A DNA stretch of 64,000 nucleotides from Maea johnstoni (Eukaryota > Annelida > Polychaeta > Spionida > Magelonidae). A program made the translations under genes and the position numbers. The notes below the pieces were generated by a model. That model did not search any database. It worked only from the letters and a program-made list of their open reading frames with translations, and was not told the DNA's origin. Below are positions 63,815 through 64,000 of the stretch, piece after piece; within the stretch, counting starts at the first letter, position 1, and every line of letters begins with the position of its first letter. The stretch lies in assembly GCA_963942565.1 (NCBI GenBank), contig OZ012698.1:30961554-31025553 (forward strand), written 5' to 3'.

Positions 63815-64000
63815 TACTGTAAATCACTTAAGTATAGCGGGAACAATAAGATAGCGATAATAGCGCGCTGCCCATATACGCTATTGTAAAATATCCGTCT
63901 TTATCAAAATCTTAATTGAACTTGTTGCTGCTGTTCCCGTACACTGATATACCTAGATCACGCTATCGTATCGTAATTGCGCTATTTAATGTTCACGCCA
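63815..64000. mobile_element. family A MITE, cut by the window end
   Basis: Begins TACTGTAAATCACTTAAGTA and reaches TTCACGCCA at the last base; about 20 bases of the far end are missing. Partner of 20777-20982. Confidence 0.93.

Overview
This is a 64 kb piece of a nuclear genome from an animal. It has spliceosomal introns with GT-AG borders, very long (TA)n microsatellites, tRNA-derived SINEs, fragments of non-LTR retrotransposons and many short TA-flanked inverted-repeat elements (MITEs). The repeat content and the strong differences between two near-copies of the same region suggest a highly heterozygous invertebrate. A marine deuterostome such as an echinoderm is my best guess, but that is inference and not proven by anything here.

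Layout. (1) 1-8870: the 3' part of one plus-strand gene encoding a CCHC zinc-knuckle nucleic-acid-binding protein of the CNBP/HEXBP/GIS2 type. Seven internal exons each carry one knuckle, every intron is phase 1, and the last exon supplies two bases of a codon plus the stop. Exons 4 and 5 of those visible are a recent tandem duplication. The 5' end of the gene lies outside the window. (2) 8870-17829: gene-free DNA with small duplications, a GGTT/CCAA foldback, two copies of an unclassified 290 bp repeat and a TIR element. (3) 17830-18029: a 200-N gap. (4) 18030-20776: a SINE split by a MITE, then a tandem array built from the tRNA-like head of another SINE. (5) 20777-38474 and 47763-64000: two arms of a giant inverted repeat, one in each orientation, separated by about 9.3 kb (38475-47762) that ends in a second 200-N gap. 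Homology in the right arm starts at the first base after that gap.

I see no convincing protein-coding host gene outside 1-8870. The arms differ by short substitutions, by microsatellite lengths and by at least eight clean insertions or duplications present in only one arm (two MITEs, a tRNA-SINE, a CR1-like LINE piece, another LINE 3' end, a short retroposon tail, a 1.08 kb tandem duplication, and two segments of unknown origin). The simplest reading is that the arms are two alleles (haplotigs) placed in one scaffold in opposite orientation; a genuine palindrome remains possible. In either case the pair gives filled-site and empty-site evidence that fixes the ends and target duplications of several element families.
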